Shown here piece by piece: positions 28,795 through 38,195 of a stretch of 64,000 nt of DNA. Made by a program: the position numbers and the translations under genes. Source of the stretch: Arthrobacter zhangbolii (GTDB lineage: Bacteria > Actinomycetota > Actinomycetes > Actinomycetales > Micrococcaceae); contig NZ_CP094984.1 in assembly GCF_022869865.1 (NCBI RefSeq), positions 3,400,002 through 3,464,001 of the forward strand, in the 5' to 3' direction. Below the pieces are notes generated by a model that saw only the letters and a program-made list of their open reading frames with translations, searched no databases and was not told the DNA's origin. Position 1 is the first letter of the stretch, and each line of letters opens with the position of its first letter.

Positions 28795-30477
28795 CTATCG
28801 AACCCGGTCAACCCGTTTTTCGTCCCACACCGGCGTCTCGGATTCATAGACCCTGCCGTCGGAACCGAAGACCAGGAAACGGTCAAAGCTGCGGGCAAAC
28901 CAGCGGTCGTGGGTGACGGCCAGGACAGTGCCTTCGAAGGCGTCAATCGCTTTTTCCAGCGCTTCGGCGGAGTGCAGGTCCAGGTTGTCGGTGGGCTCGT
29001 CCAGCAGCAGCAGGGTGGCGCCGGAGAGTTCCAGCAGGAGGATCTGCAGCCGGGCCTGCTGGCCGCCGGACAGGGATTCATATTTTTGTTCCGAGGACGC
29101 GGCCAGGCCGTATCGGTCCAGTGCACCGGCAGCGGCTTCGCGGCCCAGCCCGGAACGGTGCTCGTCGCCGCGGTGCAGGATGTCCAGCAGGGTGCGCTCG
29201 GCCAGGTCGGGGCGCATCATGGTCTGGGCAAAGAACCCGGGCCGGATGCGGGCACCGAGTTTCACCGTGCCTTCGTGCGGAACCGGGGCGATCTCCACCT
29301 CGGACACGGGTTCGTGTTCCCGGTCCGGGTCGGTGCCGCCCAGGGCGAGCAGGCGCAGGAAGTGGGACTTGCCGGACCCGTTGGAGCCCAGCACCCCCAC
29401 CCGGTCGCCGAACCAGATTTCGGTGCTGAACGGCTTCATCAGCCCGGTCAGCTCCAGCTTCTCCGCCACCACGGCGCGCTTGGCGGTCCGGCCGCCGCGC
29501 AGCCGCATCTTGACGTTCTGTTCAATCGGCAGGGCTTCGGGCGGCCCGGCTTCGAGGAATTTCGCCAGGCGGGTCTGTGCCGCCTGGTACCGGTTGGCCA
29601 TATCGGAACGGAACGCGGCTTTGTTCTTGTACATGTTGACGAGTTCCTTGAGCTTGAGGTGCTCCTCGTCCCAGCGCCGCCGCAGCTCCTCGAACCGGGC
29701 ATTGCGGTCCTCGCGGGCCGTCACGTAGCTGCCGAATCCGCCGCCGTGGATCCAGGCCGAGGCGCCGTTGATGCCCGGCTCCAGGGTCACGATCCGGGTG
29801 GCGGCGTTGTCCAGCAGTTCCCGGTCGTGGCTCACGAACAGCACTGATTTCCGGGACTCCGCGAGCTTGGCCTCGAGCCAGCGTTTGCCGGGTACGTCCA
29901 GGTAGTTGTCCGGTTCATCGAGCAGCAGCAGCTCGTCGGGGCCCGCGAAGAGGGCTTCCAGGACCAGGCGTTTCTGCTCGCCACCGGAAAGGGAGGCGGC
30001 CTTGCGGTACTGGGCGCGGTCGAAGGGCAGGCCCAGTGCGGCCATGGTTACCTCGTCCCAGACGGTCTCCTGCTCATAGCCGCCTGCGTCGCCCCAGTCG
30101 CTAATGGCGGTGGCGTAGCGCATCTGGGTGGGCTCGTCGTCGTGCTCCATCATGGCTGTTTCGGCGGCGTCGACCTCCCGTGCCGCGGCTGCCAGGGCCG
30201 GCGGGGCGGCGGAAACGAGCAGGTCCCTCACCGTGCTGTCGTCGCGGACCTGGCCGACGAACTGGCGCATGATGCCCATGTTGCCGGACCGGGAGACGGT
30301 CCCCTCATCCGGGGCGAGGTCGCCGGAGATAATCCGCAGCAGGGTGGTCTTGCCGGTGCCGTTGGGTCCGATGAGGGCGGTCTTGTGGCCGTCCCCCACC
30401 TTGAAGCTGACACCGTTGAGCAGCTGCCTGCCGTCGGAGAGGAAGTAGTCAATGTTGGATACGTCGAGATGCGCCAC
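28795..30477 (-). CDS. ABC-F family ATPase
   Basis: This 560-residue protein has two ABC domains and no membrane segments, the ABC-F layout. The first site has GPNGTGKTT and LLLLDEPDNYLDVPG; the second has GSNGSGKSH and LLLLDEPTDNLDLHS. A charged linker of about 80 residues (RFEELRRRWDEEHLKLKEL) is where ribosome-acting members insert. ABC-F proteins rescue or protect ribosomes, some giving antibiotic resistance. Subfamily cannot be fixed from sequence alone. GTG 30477 is the start. Confidence 0.9.
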   Translation of the reverse strand: MAHLDVSNIDYFLSDGRQLLNGVSFKVGDGHKTALIGPNGTGKTTLLRIISGDLAPDEGTVSRSGNMGIMRQFVGQVRDDSTVRDLLVSAAPPALAAAAREVDAAETAMMEHDDEPTQMRYATAISDWGDAGGYEQETVWDEVTMAALGLPFDRAQYRKAASLSGGEQKRLVLEALFAGPDELLLLDEPDNYLDVPGKRWLEAKLAESRKSVLFVSHDRELLDNAATRIVTLEPGINGASAWIHGGGFGSYVTAREDRNARFEELRRRWDEEHLKLKELVNMYKNKAAFRSDMANRYQAAQTRLAKFLEAGPPEALPIEQNVKMRLRGGRTAKRAVVAEKLELTGLMKPFSTEIWFGDRVGVLGSNGSGKSHFLRLLALGGTDPDREHEPVSEVEIAPVPHEGTVKLGARIRPGFFAQTMMRPDLAERTLLDILHRGDEHRSGLGREAAAGALDRYGLAASSEQKYESLSGGQQARLQILLLELSGATLLLLDEPTDNLDLHSAEALEKAIDAFEGTVLAVTHDRWFARSFDRFLVFGSDGRVYESETPVWDEKRVDRVR

Positions 30478-30562
30478 GTCTCCATACTCGCATCTCCGCC
30501 TGCCCGGCCCGGGCGCACCGGCCGCCGTTCAGGGCCATGCCTGCGGGGCATACGATAAAACC

Positions 30563-30883
30563 ATGATTTTTATTACCGTCAAATTCCTTGTTAAGCCCGA
30601 ATGGACCGAACGCTGGCCGGAGCTGACCGCCGATTTCACCGCCGCAACCCGGCAGGAGCCGGGCAACCTGTGGTTCGACTGGTCCCGCAGCCTGGAGAAC
30701 CCGAACGAATTCGTGCTGGTGGAAGCGTTCAAGGACGACGCCGCGGAAGCCCACGTGGGCAGCGCCCACTTCCAGCAGGCCATGAAAGACATGGTCCCGG
30801 CGCTGGTGGAAACGCCGAAGATCATCAACACGGTCATCGACGGCGAAGAGTGGTCCCGGATGGGTGAACTCACCGTCGAATAG
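30563..30883 (+). CDS. Antibiotic biosynthesis monooxygenase (ABM) domain protein
   Basis: This 106-residue ferredoxin-like protein has the ABM pattern: ITVKFLVKPEW, TRQEPGNLWFDWSRSLENP, EFVLVEAFKDDAAEAHVGS and HFQQAMKDMVP. Such dimeric proteins include YgiN-like quinol monooxygenases, and many have no proven activity. Start is ATG 30563; the longer frame is shadow sequence. It is transcribed away from the ABC-F gene and converges on the HicA-like gene with a 2-bp gap. Confidence 0.85.
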   Translation: MIFITVKFLVKPEWTERWPELTADFTAATRQEPGNLWFDWSRSLENPNEFVLVEAFKDDAAEAHVGSAHFQQAMKDMVPALVETPKIINTVIDGEEWSRMGELTVE

Positions 30884-30885
30884 GA

Positions 30886-31155
30886 CTACTTTCGATCCGG
30901 TTCGTAGCCGGCACGGCGGAGCATTTTGCGCAGGTCAACCACGGTCTGCTCGCTGATGTCCTTGCCGTGCGGGACGGACAGGTAGTCGGTCTGTCCGGCC
31001 AGGGTCACCTCGTACTTGCCGTTGTGTTCCCGGGTAGTGTCCGCCACGGTCTCCAGCAGGGAGACCACGTCCTTCCACTCGATGTTGCCGCTTGAGGGAT
31101 GCCGCAGGATCCTGTCCAGCGTGTCCCGGTGGTGATTGTTCAGATGCTCGGTCAT
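30886..31155 (-). CDS. Small HicA-like fold protein
   Basis: This 89-residue protein begins TEHLNNHHRDTLDRILRHP and contains NIEWKDVVSLLE, EHNGKYEVTLAGQTDYLSVP and HGKDISEQTVVDLRKMLRRA. The arrangement resembles the HicA/YcfA double-stranded-RNA-binding-like fold. No HicB-like antitoxin gene lies beside it, so a toxin role is not supported. AGGAGGTT precedes ATG 31155. Function is unknown. Confidence 0.75.
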   Translation of the reverse strand: MTEHLNNHHRDTLDRILRHPSSGNIEWKDVVSLLETVADTTREHNGKYEVTLAGQTDYLSVPHGKDISEQTVVDLRKMLRRAGYEPDRK

Positions 31156-31216
31156 GGGGAACCTCCTAGCTATTAGTTCCCCATGACCGGCACCTGAGCG
31201 CAAGGCATACGCCGTC

Positions 31217-32470
31217 CTACTCGAAAATAAGCTCCAGCTTGTCGCCGTCGATCTTCGCTTCGGCGAACTCGGTGAAGGTGTCGCTCTCCTCGAACGGTTC
31301 CCATTTGCCGTTTCCGCCGCGGTTGACCTCGCAGTTCAGCGTGATCTTCATGTCCGTGGCGAGGAAGCCGAAGGTCTCATCCAGGGCGGTGGTTCCGGCT
31401 ACCGGATCGATGCTCGGGCCGGAGGCCAGGGACCACTTGATGTTGCGGTACCGCTCCGGGTATTGCATGTCGGGGACATTGTTCAGGCAGCCCGGGTTCA
31501 CCAGCTTGGTCGATGCCAGGCAGCTGTCCAGCCAGGCCGTCATCTCCGTCTTCAGGGCCTCGTCGGCGTCGTCGCTGAGCTTAGGCCAGTAGCTGATGAT
31601 CTGCTGCGGGGAATCCAGTTCCACCTCCACGGTTTCGTTCTCCCCGTAGTTGATGAACTTGCTTCCCGCGATGGGCTCAATCCTGTAGTCACCCGGAAGC
31701 ACGGCAAGATCGACTGTCTGCAGTCCGCCGTCATCCTTGAACTCCGGCAGTGCCACGGTCACGCCGTTGACGGTCATTTCCTGGGGCCGGTAGGAATTCT
31801 CCGGAATATCCAGGGTCACTGACCAGTCCATCAGGTCATCCTCGATCTTCCACTTCGGGAAGAGGAGGTTCTGCCGGCCGTCCTTCACCACGCGGATGGT
31901 GTGCTCGGCGGTGGATCCGGCCCGCGTGACATCCGCGGTGACAACTCCGCCGTTGGCGCCGTCGAACCCGGTGATCCTGTATTCGGAGATGCGGTTCTCG
32001 GCCGCCTGGTACACCTCGTTGTTGATCAGGACCGTGTCCAGCCCGTCACCCGCGGGCAGCAGTTCAACGGCCTTTTCGGCATTCCCGTCCTTCAGCGCGC
32101 CGAGGTATTCCTCCACCACGCCTTCCGCACCGTACACGTTCTTCGCCAGATAGGAATATGTGGCAATTCCGGCGGCGAGCAGCAGCACCAGCACGCCGCC
32201 AAGGATGGCGAGCAGGGTGAGCTTCTTCTTTTTCTTCGGATCCATCGGCGGGCGCGGTGCGGTGCTTCCCGGCGGGTTCCAGTCTCCCCCGTTGGATCCG
32301 GGCGGCGGCGGGGCCGGCGACTGCGGCGGGCCCGGCGGCGGCGACTGCGGGTAGGCGGCCGTTCCCGTGCCGTGTCCTGTCGGCGTTCCCTGGCCTCCCG
32401 GCTGCGCTCCCTGCCCTGCAGGCGCGGCTCCGCCGAAATTCTCGTTGCTCAATGTAGTTGTCCCCCCCAT
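31217..32470 (-). CDS. Membrane-anchored extracellular protein of unknown function
   Basis: This 417-residue protein has a Gly/Pro/Gln-rich cytosolic N-terminus of about 80 residues, a KKKKK stop-transfer cluster and a single membrane helix (LLAILGGVLVLLLAAGIA). An extracellular body of about 310 residues follows. It begins like a DUF4878/NTF2-type domain (VVEEYLGALKDGNAEKAVELL), with further beta-rich repeats and two Cys near SCLASTKLVNPGC. This layout is common in actinobacterial cell-envelope proteins. I cannot assign a function. ATG 32470 is preceded by GGGGGA. Confidence 0.75.
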   Translation of the reverse strand: MGGTTTLSNENFGGAAPAGQGAQPGGQGTPTGHGTGTAAYPQSPPPGPPQSPAPPPPGSNGGDWNPPGSTAPRPPMDPKKKKKLTLLAILGGVLVLLLAAGIATYSYLAKNVYGAEGVVEEYLGALKDGNAEKAVELLPAGDGLDTVLINNEVYQAAENRISEYRITGFDGANGGVVTADVTRAGSTAEHTIRVVKDGRQNLLFPKWKIEDDLMDWSVTLDIPENSYRPQEMTVNGVTVALPEFKDDGGLQTVDLAVLPGDYRIEPIAGSKFINYGENETVEVELDSPQQIISYWPKLSDDADEALKTEMTAWLDSCLASTKLVNPGCLNNVPDMQYPERYRNIKWSLASGPSIDPVAGTTALDETFGFLATDMKITLNCEVNRGGNGKWEPFEESDTFTEFAEAKIDGDKLELIFE

Positions 32471-32542
32471 TAGTGTTCCCCCGGTTTATCTCTCCGGCGC
32501 GTAGACCGGAAAGACAAACCTACAATTATTTGGCGAGCTGCG

Positions 32543-33997
32543 TCACACCGCTCCCGCGGAGGGAGACAGATCCGGGACCGGCATGCCGAAAACGTCCTTC
32601 AACGCCAGGTGGGCCGCGTGCAGACCGCCCATGCCGTGGACCCCGGGGCCGGGCGGGGTGGAGGCGGAGCTGAGGTACACGCCGGGCAGGGCCGTGCGCC
32701 AGGGAGACGGGGAAAGCACCGGGCGCCTCAGCATCTGGGTCAGCGTCACGGCGCCGCCGCCGAAATCCCCACCCACATAGTTTTCGTTGTAGCGGGCCAG
32801 ATCCGCCGCCGTCGTCACCGATGAATCCACCACGACGTCGCGGAAGCCGGGCGCGAAGCGTTCAATCTGGGCGGTCACGGCCTCGGTCATATCCACGGTG
32901 GACCCGGCGGGGACATGGCAGTAGGACCAGAGGATATGGCGTCCGGCAGGGGCGCGGGTGGGATCAAAACCGCTGGGCTGGGACGCGAGCACATAGGGCC
33001 GGCGCGGGTGCCGCCCGGCCGCGACATCGGCCTCGGCAGACGCCAGCTCGGCACGGGTACCGCCCAGGTGCAGTGTTCCGGTCCCTGCGAGTTCCGGGTT
33101 GGACCAGGGCACCGGGGCGGAGAGGATGAAGTCGACTTTGCAGGCGGCGTTGCCGTACCGGAACTGCTCCAGCGCCCGGGCGTAGCGGGCCGGCAGCCGG
33201 TCACCGCCCAGTTCCAGCAGCACCGAGGGAGAAACGTCCAGGATGACTGCCTGCGAGCCGGCCACTTCGTCCAGGGAGGAGACCCTGTGGCCGGTGACAA
33301 TACGCCCGCCGTGCGCCCGGATATCCTCGGCCAGCGCGTCGGCAATGGCTTGCGAGCCTCCCACGGGAATGGGCCAGCCGACCGAGTGGGCCAGCGTGCC
33401 CAGCATCAGTCCGCCGCCGGCCGAGGGCAGCGAGGGCATCCGCCCCACCGGATGCGCCGCAACACCGGAGAGCAGTGCCGGAGCGGCGTCCTCCACGAAC
33501 CGGCGGTTCCACAGCGGCGTGCCCTGGTCCAGGACGGCCAGGCCGAACCGGGCCATTGCGATGGGGTCCCGCGGGATGTTCAGCAGCGATCCCATCAGCA
33601 GTTCCGTGACTGCCTCGCTGCGTTCCACCAGGGGTTCCAGCAGCCGGCGGTAGGCTTCCCCGTCCCGTCCCAGTCCGTCCACCGTCCGGTCCAGGTCCTT
33701 GTAGGCCAGTGCTGCGCGGCCGCCGTCCAGCGGTGAGGCGTAGGAAACCTCCGGCACCACCAGATCGATCCGCTGCCCGAGCCCGAAGCTGCGGAAAAAC
33801 GGGGAGGCGAGCGCCATCGGGTGCACCGCCGAGCAGATGTCATGCAGGTGGCCCGGTTCCATCAGCTCTTTGGTCCGGCTGCCGCCGCCCACCGTTTCGC
33901 CGGCCTCGAAAACCTCGACCGACAGCCCGGCACGTGCCAGAACCACCGCTGCGGCCAGTCCGTTGGGACCGGCTCCGACCACGCTGACGTCGCTCAT
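32543..33997 (-). CDS. FAD-dependent oxidoreductase (phytoene desaturase-like)
   Basis: This 484-residue protein has an N-terminal Rossmann motif VVGAGPNGLAAAVVLARAG followed by an acidic strand end (VEVFEAGETVGGGSRT). The C-terminal STPPGPGVHGMGGLHAA is the FAD-binding motif of the amine oxidase/CrtI family. Close relatives are generically named NAD(P)/FAD-dependent oxidoreductases. No carotenoid genes are adjacent, so the substrate is unknown. Its start overlaps the stop of the FemX-like gene (ATGA), linking it to envelope genes. Confidence 0.87.
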   Translation of the reverse strand: MSDVSVVGAGPNGLAAAVVLARAGLSVEVFEAGETVGGGSRTKELMEPGHLHDICSAVHPMALASPFFRSFGLGQRIDLVVPEVSYASPLDGGRAALAYKDLDRTVDGLGRDGEAYRRLLEPLVERSEAVTELLMGSLLNIPRDPIAMARFGLAVLDQGTPLWNRRFVEDAAPALLSGVAAHPVGRMPSLPSAGGGLMLGTLAHSVGWPIPVGGSQAIADALAEDIRAHGGRIVTGHRVSSLDEVAGSQAVILDVSPSVLLELGGDRLPARYARALEQFRYGNAACKVDFILSAPVPWSNPELAGTGTLHLGGTRAELASAEADVAAGRHPRRPYVLASQPSGFDPTRAPAGRHILWSYCHVPAGSTVDMTEAVTAQIERFAPGFRDVVVDSSVTTAADLARYNENYVGGDFGGGAVTLTQMLRRPVLSPSPWRTALPGVYLSSASTPPGPGVHGMGGLHAAHLALKDVFGMPVPDLSPSAGAV

Positions 33998-35088
33998 TGA
34001 GGTGCCTGTCCGCCCTTCCGTCCGGTGATCGCGGCTGCACGCGCCTTGGCCGACGCCGGCAGCGCACGCAGTTTCTGCGGTGCTTCCCGGCGGAGCCTGA
34101 GCGCCGCTGCTACCAGAGCGTACCGGCGCGGGTGCAGCGGAATGTCATAAGTGGTGGGAATGGTGACCACGGTCTTGGAGAAATTCCGTTTGAACGTGGT
34201 GACGTTGATCAGCCCGGGATAGTTCTCGCTGACAATGCCGGTGAGCCCGCAGGCCGTGTTGCCGGCTTCCTTGAGCACTTTGAAGGCTTCCCACAGCAGC
34301 AGATACGGGGCGTTGGTCTTACGGGCACTGTGCGAGCTGGCGGCGAAATAGTAGACCGAATAGCCGCGGTACTCGGTGGTGATCAGCCAGGACACGGGCC
34401 GGTTGTCCACGTAGGCCACCATCAGCCGCAGGTACTGGCCGAGCTCGGTCAGCAGTGTCTCGTAGAAGGTCGACTCGAAGCTGGAGAATCCGTCGCGGGC
34501 GGCGGTTTCCTGCATGATCGGGAACAGTTCCGTGCGGAAGACCTCTGCCCAGCGCTCCGGCTCGATGGTCCGCACTTCGACGCCGAGCTTCTCCGCCTTG
34601 CGGATCAGGTTGCGGGCGTTGGAACGGAAGGAGGCGAAGATGGCGTCCGTGTCCGGGGTCAGGTCCACCACGATTTCCCGTTCATACCAGCCGTGTTCCA
34701 GCGGTCCCGTGACCGGCGGCTGGGGGTGGGCCACCTGCATCCGGACGTAGAGCGGATCCACCGCCGGGTCGGCACGGAACTGTTCCTGCACCGTGGCCAC
34801 CAGGCGGGCTTCGGCGTTGTGCGTGCGGGTGGTGAACCAGGTCGGTCCGTTGACCACCACCAGGGAGGGACGCAGCCGGCGGTCCGAGCGCAGGTAGCTG
34901 GCAACGGCCACCAGGGTGCCGCCGTCGTAATACGCCCAGATGCCGTAGGGAGTGCGGCCGAGTTTCCGCTCAAAATCCGCCCAGTAGGGGGTCTGCTCCA
35001 GCGGGATCACCACATCGGGATGCGCGGCGGCAAGGGCCTCGAATTCCTCGTGGGAAAGCTGCTCGGAACGGTATGGAACGGGGGTCAC
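33994..35088 (-). CDS. FemX/FemAB-like peptidoglycan aminoacyltransferase
   Basis: This 364-residue protein has the FemABX double-GNAT layout: TPYWADFERKLGRTPYG, SFRSNARNLIRKAEKLGVEV (the Fem linker region), MQETAARDGFSS and a C-terminal NAPYLLLWEAFKVLKEAG. Family members add amino acids from aminoacyl-tRNA to the lipid II stem peptide. GTG 35088 overlaps the upstream mannosyltransferase stop by four bases. The gene is therefore the middle of a coupled trio. Substrate amino acid is not predictable. Confidence 0.87.
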   Translation of the reverse strand: MTPVPYRSEQLSHEEFEALAAAHPDVVIPLEQTPYWADFERKLGRTPYGIWAYYDGGTLVAVASYLRSDRRLRPSLVVVNGPTWFTTRTHNAEARLVATVQEQFRADPAVDPLYVRMQVAHPQPPVTGPLEHGWYEREIVVDLTPDTDAIFASFRSNARNLIRKAEKLGVEVRTIEPERWAEVFRTELFPIMQETAARDGFSSFESTFYETLLTELGQYLRLMVAYVDNRPVSWLITTEYRGYSVYYFAASSHSARKTNAPYLLLWEAFKVLKEAGNTACGLTGIVSENYPGLINVTTFKRNFSKTVVTIPTTYDIPLHPRRYALVAAALRLRREAPQKLRALPASAKARAAAITGRKGGQAPQ

Positions 35089-36557
35089 TGTGCTTCTTTC
35101 GACGGGGCCGCGTGCGCTTCCAAGGGTACCTGAACGGTCTTGGCGCGCCTGAGGACCCAGCGATCGGGGGCGCCGTTGAACGGGCCTCCCTGCGGATCGT
35201 CCACACCGTTGCGCCGCACCGGATCTCCGGCGGGATTGAGGATGTCCGACACCACTGCACCCATGAGATAAACCGTGGCCAGCACGTGGCCCAGGACGGC
35301 CAGCACGTAGTAGGGGGAATCGATGTTGTTCTGCGCCGCACCGCCGGAGGTTTCCCGGGCCAGGTACATCCAGATGGCCCACCAGTGCATCACTTCGAAG
35401 AACTGCCAGATGAGGAAGTCCCGCCAGCGTGGCCGCGCCAGCGCCACCAGGGGCAGGAGCCACAGGACAAACTGCGGCGAATAGACCTTGTTGGTGAGGA
35501 TGAACGCGGCCACGATCAAAAAGGCCAGCTGCGCCAGGCGCGGTCGCCGTTCAGCGCTCAGTGCCAGCACGGCTATGCCGGCGCAGGCCAGCGCGAACAG
35601 CAGGTAGGCCCACACATTGATGAAGGCGGCGTCCACCGTGGCTCCGCCGTAGCGTTCCACGGTCAGGTTCCAGCCAAACCAAATGGAGGAATAGCCGGCC
35701 GGCCGGTCGGAAGTGAAGCTGAGGAAGTACCGCCAGGACTCGTAGTCCCGCAGCAGGAAGGGCAGGTTGACGGCCAGCCAGGCAGCGCCGGCGGCGGCAA
35801 AGGTGAGGACGGCCGGCCGCAGGCGCAGGGTCCGCAGCGCCAGGACCAGCACTGCGCCGAGGATCAGCACGGGGTAAAGCTTCAAGGCGGTCCCCAGCCC
35901 AATCAGGATTCCTGCTGCCACCGGTTTGTTCCGGGCGAACGCCAGCATGCCCGCGGCGGCCAGCAGTACTGCCCAGATGTCCCAGTTGATAAAGACCGCA
36001 AGGACGGCTGTTGGCGCCAGGGCCACCATGGCCGCGTCCCAGGGCCGGCGGCCGGACATCCGCATGGTCAGCACAACTGCGGCAATCCAGGCACCGGTGG
36101 CCAGCAGCGCATTAACGTCGAAATACTGAAGCGAGCGCAGCGCGGTGGCGCCGTCCTCCTGCCCCGGAATCAGCAGTGCGGTGGCACCCGCGAGCAGCCC
36201 CAGCAGAACCGGGTATTCAAAGAAGGCACCCTCCGTGAGGAAGGGGAAGACCCCCTCCCCCAGGCCGCGCGTGCGGAACAGTTCGGGCCAGTCGGAATAG
36301 CAGGCCTGGTAGAAGTGGTCGGGGGTGCTCCAGCCCCCGGCGCGGCAGGGCATTTTGACCAGTACGGCGAGCAGGGCGGAGAGGGTGGTGAACAGAATCA
36401 GCACGCGCTCCACCGTAAAAAACCCCGGGGTGACGATGCCCGGCGCCGTGAAGCGTCCCAGCGGCCCGCCGATGACCTCGCTGAATTTGCGCAGGAACGG
36501 GTCATTTCGGCTGGGCGCCACTATCCGCATGGGGCGGCGCCGGGGGCTCGGATCCAT
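35085..36557 (-). CDS. GT87-like polyprenyl-phosphate-dependent mannosyltransferase
   Basis: This 490-residue integral membrane protein has about ten to twelve helices. A short motif after the first helix (TPDHFYQACYSDWPELF) resembles the acidic catalytic loop of GT-C glycosyltransferases. FINWDIWAVLLAAAGMLAFA and LGTALKLYPVLILGAVL match the GT87/DUF2029 group, alpha-mannosyltransferases that use lipid-phosphate mannose for envelope glycolipids. The translated C-terminus is cytosolic and basic. It is the first gene of a coupled set with the FemX-like and FAD genes. Confidence 0.82.
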   Translation of the reverse strand: MDPSPRRRPMRIVAPSRNDPFLRKFSEVIGGPLGRFTAPGIVTPGFFTVERVLILFTTLSALLAVLVKMPCRAGGWSTPDHFYQACYSDWPELFRTRGLGEGVFPFLTEGAFFEYPVLLGLLAGATALLIPGQEDGATALRSLQYFDVNALLATGAWIAAVVLTMRMSGRRPWDAAMVALAPTAVLAVFINWDIWAVLLAAAGMLAFARNKPVAAGILIGLGTALKLYPVLILGAVLVLALRTLRLRPAVLTFAAAGAAWLAVNLPFLLRDYESWRYFLSFTSDRPAGYSSIWFGWNLTVERYGGATVDAAFINVWAYLLFALACAGIAVLALSAERRPRLAQLAFLIVAAFILTNKVYSPQFVLWLLPLVALARPRWRDFLIWQFFEVMHWWAIWMYLARETSGGAAQNNIDSPYYVLAVLGHVLATVYLMGAVVSDILNPAGDPVRRNGVDDPQGGPFNGAPDRWVLRRAKTVQVPLEAHAAPSKEAQ

Positions 36558-36645
36558 GTCTCCCAGTATCCAGCAACCCCCGGCCTCCGGTCAGCACCGG
36601 CATCTGCACTGCCGCGGCGGTCGGGGCGGTCGGCTTTTCCGGAAA

Positions 36646-36915
36646 CTACTGCGGTGCCAGGCTGCCGCCCTGGACAAGGGTGTAGGTGCCACCGTCAAGG
36701 TAGGCATTCTCCGCGGCAGAGGGATCGTAGGTCAGTGTGTGGCCGTTGCCGGTGATATTGCTGATTTCCCTGCCGGCAATCAGGGCTCCTTCCACTGTGG
36801 TGGCGGTGGAGTCCGCCTGCAGGAGCACCGGGGGCGTGCCCGTGGCAGGGGCGGGGTGTCGTTCGCGTTTCCAGTGTAGGCTTGCGGCCGCCCCTGTACT
36901 CCCCCTGGGGCCCAT
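36646..36915 (-). CDS. Possible small ORF or gene remnant
   Basis: An 89-codon frame from ATG 36915 ends in a plausible beta-rich tail (ISNITGNGHTLTYDPSAAEN, then LDGGTYTLVQGGSLAPQ). It lacks a clear ribosome-binding site, and its N-terminal half is Arg/Pro-rich like a shadow frame. The C-terminal part looks like the end of an extracellular or pilin-type protein, so a decayed gene is possible. It lies between GT87 and the divergent ino1. The remainder of 36558-37022 shows only the ino1 leader. Confidence 0.3.
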   Translation of the reverse strand: MGPRGSTGAAASLHWKRERHPAPATGTPPVLLQADSTATTVEGALIAGREISNITGNGHTLTYDPSAAENAYLDGGTYTLVQGGSLAPQ

Positions 36916-37022
36916 ATGCGATTGAGTTCGGCATCGGGCCAAAGATGTGAGTGCCAGCACGTAGACTATGGGGGTTGTCTGCGCCGGGCGCGCAGCGTTC
37001 AACATTTCTTCAAAGGAGAACC

Positions 37023-38108
37023 GTGTCCGAGAACCCCATCCGGGTGGCAATTGTCGGTGTTGGAAACTGTGCAGCTTCGCTGGTGCAGGGTGTCCAGTAC
37101 TACCGAAACGCCGACCCCAACGAGATTGTCCCTGGCCTGATGCACGTGAAGTTCGGCGACTACCACGTCAATGACGTGCAGTTCGTGGCGGCTTTCGACG
37201 TCGACAGCAAGAAGGTCGGCCTGGATCTGGCCGATGCCATTGGCGCCAGCGAGAACAACACCATCAAGATTGCCGACGTTCCGGAAACCGGCATCACGGT
37301 GCAGCGCGGACACACCCTTGACGGGCTGGGGAAGTACTACCGGGAGACCATTGTCGAGTCCGACGCCGCTCCGGTGGACATTGTCGCCGCGCTGAAGGAC
37401 AACGCCGTTGACGTAATGGTCTGCTACCTTCCGGTCGGATCGGAACAGGCTGCCAAGTTCTACGCCCAGTGCGCCATTGACGCCGGCGTGGCCTTCGTCA
37501 ACGCCTTGCCCGTCTTCATTGCCGGTACCAAGGAATGGGCGGACAAGTTCACCGCTGCAGGTGTTCCCATTGTCGGTGACGACATCAAGAGCCAGATCGG
37601 CGCCACCATCACGCACCGCGTGATGGCCAAGCTGTTCGAGGATCGCGGCGTCGTGCTGGACCGCACCTACCAGCTCAACGTCGGCGGCAACATGGACTTC
37701 AAGAACATGCTGGAACGCGAGCGGCTGGAATCGAAGAAGATCTCCAAGACCCAGGCGGTCACCTCCAATACCTCCGCGGACCTCAAGGCGGATGACGTGC
37801 ACATCGGCCCGTCGGACTACGTCGCCTGGCTGGATGACCGCAAGTGGGCCTTCGTGCGCCTCGAAGGCCGCAACTTCGGCGACGCCCCGGTCTCGCTGGA
37901 ATACAAACTCGAAGTCTGGGATTCCCCCAACTCCGCCGGTGTCATCATTGATGCCGTCCGTGCCGCGAAGATCGCCCTGGACCGCGGTGTGGGCGGACCC
38001 ATCCTCTCGGCGTCGAGCTACTTCATGAAGTCCCCGCCCGAGCAGTACAACGACGATATTGCCAAGGAAAAGGTGGAGCAGTTCATCCGCGGCGAGGTCG
38101 AACGCTAA
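37023..38108 (+). CDS. ino1: Inositol-3-phosphate synthase
   Basis: This 361-residue NAD-dependent enzyme turns glucose 6-phosphate into 1D-myo-inositol 3-phosphate, the precursor for mycothiol (via MshA, nearby) and inositol lipids. Landmarks are [52 protein letters not shown] and the C-terminal [19 protein letters not shown], the actinobacterial Ino1 form. GTG 37023 is preceded by AAAGGAGAA. A 12-bp exact duplication spans its stop codon. Confidence 0.96.
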   Translation: MSENPIRVAIVGVGNCAASLVQGVQYYRNADPNEIVPGLMHVKFGDYHVNDVQFVAAFDVDSKKVGLDLADAIGASENNTIKIADVPETGITVQRGHTLDGLGKYYRETIVESDAAPVDIVAALKDNAVDVMVCYLPVGSEQAAKFYAQCAIDAGVAFVNALPVFIAGTKEWADKFTAAGVPIVGDDIKSQIGATITHRVMAKLFEDRGVVLDRTYQLNVGGNMDFKNMLERERLESKKISKTQAVTSNTSADLKADDVHIGPSDYVAWLDDRKWAFVRLEGRNFGDAPVSLEYKLEVWDSPNSAGVIIDAVRAAKIALDRGVGGPILSASSYFMKSPPEQYNDDIAKEKVEQFIRGEVER

Positions 38109-38120
38109 GTCGAACGCTAA
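38097..38120. repeat. 12-bp tandem duplication at the ino1 stop
   Basis: GTCGAACGCTAA occurs twice back-to-back (38097-38108 and 38109-38120). The first copy encodes the last ino1 codons and stop; the second repeats the stop in frame. Confidence 0.9.
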
Positions 38121-38134
38121 ACGCGCTTTCGCAG

Positions 38135-38173
38135 AACGCCCCCGGGTGCCGGCCTTGCCGGTCCGGGGGCGTT
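38135..38173 (+). terminator. Terminator after ino1
   Basis: Arms AACGCCCCCGG and CCGGGGGCGTT enclose a 17-base loop that can itself fold (GCCGGCC/TTGCCGG). It separates ino1 from the convergent formate-tetrahydrofolate ligase gene. Confidence 0.75.
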
Positions 38174-38195
38174 GCTGTGTCCGCGGCGATGCGGT

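Noticed and set aside
30886..31155. HicAB toxin-antitoxin locus
   Set aside because: Only a HicA-like fold is present. No HicB-like partner lies on either side.
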